From CAIPVR01 sp049316905 (GTDB taxonomy: Bacteria > Actinomycetota > Acidimicrobiia > Acidimicrobiales > Microtrichaceae): 6,292 nucleotides of DNA. Position 1 is the stretch's first letter. Each line of letters starts with the position of its first letter. The position numbers were made by a program, and so were the translations under genes. Below are positions 5,370-6,292 of the stretch, one piece after another. A model generated the notes under the pieces. It was not told where the DNA came from. It made no database searches and worked only from the letters and a program-made list of their open reading frames with translations. The DNA is taken from the NCBI GenBank assembly GCA_049316905.1, contig JBMOJH010000147.1, positions 1 through 6,292 of the forward strand. Direction: 5' to 3'.

Positions 5370-6292
5370 ATGACCAGACTCCGCCCCGCCCTGGCCGTCG
5401 TCGTCGTGTGCACCGCCGTGGTCGCCGCGGCGTGCTCGTCGTCGGAGTCGTCCTCCGCCGGCGACCGCGTCACCCGCGACACCGATGCCAGCGGCGTCGT
5501 CGCCGCCGACGGTGCCACCACCACCTCCGCCCCGGGGGCCGACGTCTGCTCCGGGCCGAACGGCGTCGGCGGACCGGTGCCCGCCGGGGCGGGACCCGGC
5601 GACCTCGTGGCCGCGTCGCCGGTCCCGAGCACCGACCCGAGTGGCGCCACCTCGCCGGGCTTTCCGACCGGTGCGGCCGTCCAGCGGATGCTCTACGTCT
5701 CCACGGCCTCGGACGAGACCGACCTCACCCTGGTGTGCGGCACCGCGACCATCCCGGTGAAGGGGCCGAAGCCGGCGGACGGCCGTACCCGGGTGCTCGC
5801 GTGGGCACACGGGACGCAGGGCCTCGAACAGCGGTGTCTCCCCTCCAACGATCCGGCCGCCTACCTCTGGGGCCCGATGGCCGCCGGCATCCAGACCGTG
5901 GCGTGGGGTTCGCTCACCTCGAAGCGTTCGGGCACTCCCGAGAACGGCAAGTTGCAGTACGCAGTGGACAACGGCTGGATCGTGGCCGCGGCGGACTACC
6001 AGCCGGTGGACACCTACGTGATCGGACGCGTCGCCGCGGCGAACGTGTTGGACTCGGTGCGGGCCGCCCTGCAGCTCGCGGCCCGCGAGTTCCCCGAGAC
6101 GGCCGACACCCCTGCCGACGTGGTGGTGTCCGGTCACTCCCAGGGCGGGCACGCGGCGCTCTGGGCCGGCCAGCTGGCCGACCCGTACCTCGCCGCCACC
6201 GGAACCCCGCCGGGCCGGATCCGGCTCCGCGGGGTGGAGGCGCTGGCCCCGGCGGCCAACTTCGTGGTCCAGCCCGACCGGCAGCCCGGCAC
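5370..6292 (+). CDS. Secretory-lipase-like alpha/beta hydrolase, putative lipoprotein, 3' partial
   Basis: The frame has no stop before the window end; 307 complete codons are visible. The N-terminus is MTRLR, then a hydrophobic stretch ending in VVAAAC with Cys22, a likely lipoprotein cleavage site, followed by a Ser/Thr/Asp/Ala-rich linker to about residue 58. The mature part resembles the secretory lipase (LIP) family: PGDLVAASPVP, a strand region RMLYVSTASD, AWAHGTQG with His147-Gly148 at the likely oxyanion position, and the nucleophile elbow GHSQGGHAALWA with Ser257, then GVEALAPAANF. The acid and histidine of the triad lie beyond the window. Predicted role: hydrolysis of lipids or other esters outside the cell, anchored to the membrane. 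It diverges from the subtilase gene. The substrate is unknown; a peptidase or polyester-hydrolase role is less likely but not excluded. Confidence 0.85.
   Translation, partial: MTRLRPALAVVVVCTAVVAAACSSSESSSAGDRVTRDTDASGVVAADGATTTSAPGADVCSGPNGVGGPVPAGAGPGDLVAASPVPSTDPSGATSPGFPTGAAVQRMLYVSTASDETDLTLVCGTATIPVKGPKPADGRTRVLAWAHGTQGLEQRCLPSNDPAAYLWGPMAAGIQTVAWGSLTSKRSGTPENGKLQYAVDNGWIVAAADYQPVDTYVIGRVAAANVLDSVRAALQLAAREFPETADTPADVVVSGHSQGGHAALWAGQLADPYLAATGTPPGRIRLRGVEALAPAANFVVQPDRQPG

Noticed and set aside
5322..6152. A 276-codon minus-strand frame opposite the lipase
   Set aside because: The plus-strand frame has a signal peptide, GHSQGG and a ribosome binding site; this frame has only low-complexity sequence.

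Overview
This window is very GC-rich DNA with almost exclusively G or C at third codon positions and several GTG starts. That points to a high-GC actinomycete chromosome. The gene families (multi-pass lipid kinase, secreted tripeptidyl-aminopeptidase-like hydrolase, secretory-lipase-type lipoprotein) fit that group, but the genus cannot be fixed from the sequence. Coding density is near complete: five genes, no RNA genes, no mobile elements, no CRISPR array.

Layout. (1) 1-1287, plus strand: the 3' part of a membrane-anchored diacylglycerol/lipid kinase whose start lies upstream of the window. (2) 1307-2122, plus: a cytosolic alpha/beta hydrolase of the enol-lactonase-like type, 19 bp downstream with a good ribosome binding site, so probably co-transcribed with the kinase. 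A 36-bp convergent gap (2123-2158) with a weak hairpin follows. (3) 3778-2159, minus: an exported alpha/beta hydrolase of the tripeptidyl aminopeptidase (TAP/SlpD-like, S33) family with a lipoprotein-type signal peptide. (4) About 5199-3775, minus: a subtilisin-like S8 protease with an I9 propeptide and a lipoprotein-type signal peptide. Its stop codon overlaps the start of gene 3 by 4 bp. (5) 5370 to beyond 6292, plus: a secretory-lipase-like lipoprotein, divergent from gene 4 and cut by the window end.

How they may work together. Genes 4 and 3 form a translationally coupled pair that would place an endoprotease and a tripeptide-releasing exopeptidase together on the outer face of the membrane, a plausible extracellular protein-degradation pair. 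The divergent lipase adds a third predicted surface hydrolase. The roughly 170-bp region between genes 4 and 5 holds a perfect 14-bp palindrome that could be a shared operator.

I did not find a clearly undescribed multi-gene system. The most unusual points are: the subtilase has Asp where the oxyanion-hole Asn is expected and an altered substrate-binding strand; the TAP-like enzyme departs from two family motifs; and a five-copy 12-bp tandem repeat encodes an Arg/Pro/Gly tract at the TAP-like protein's N-terminus.
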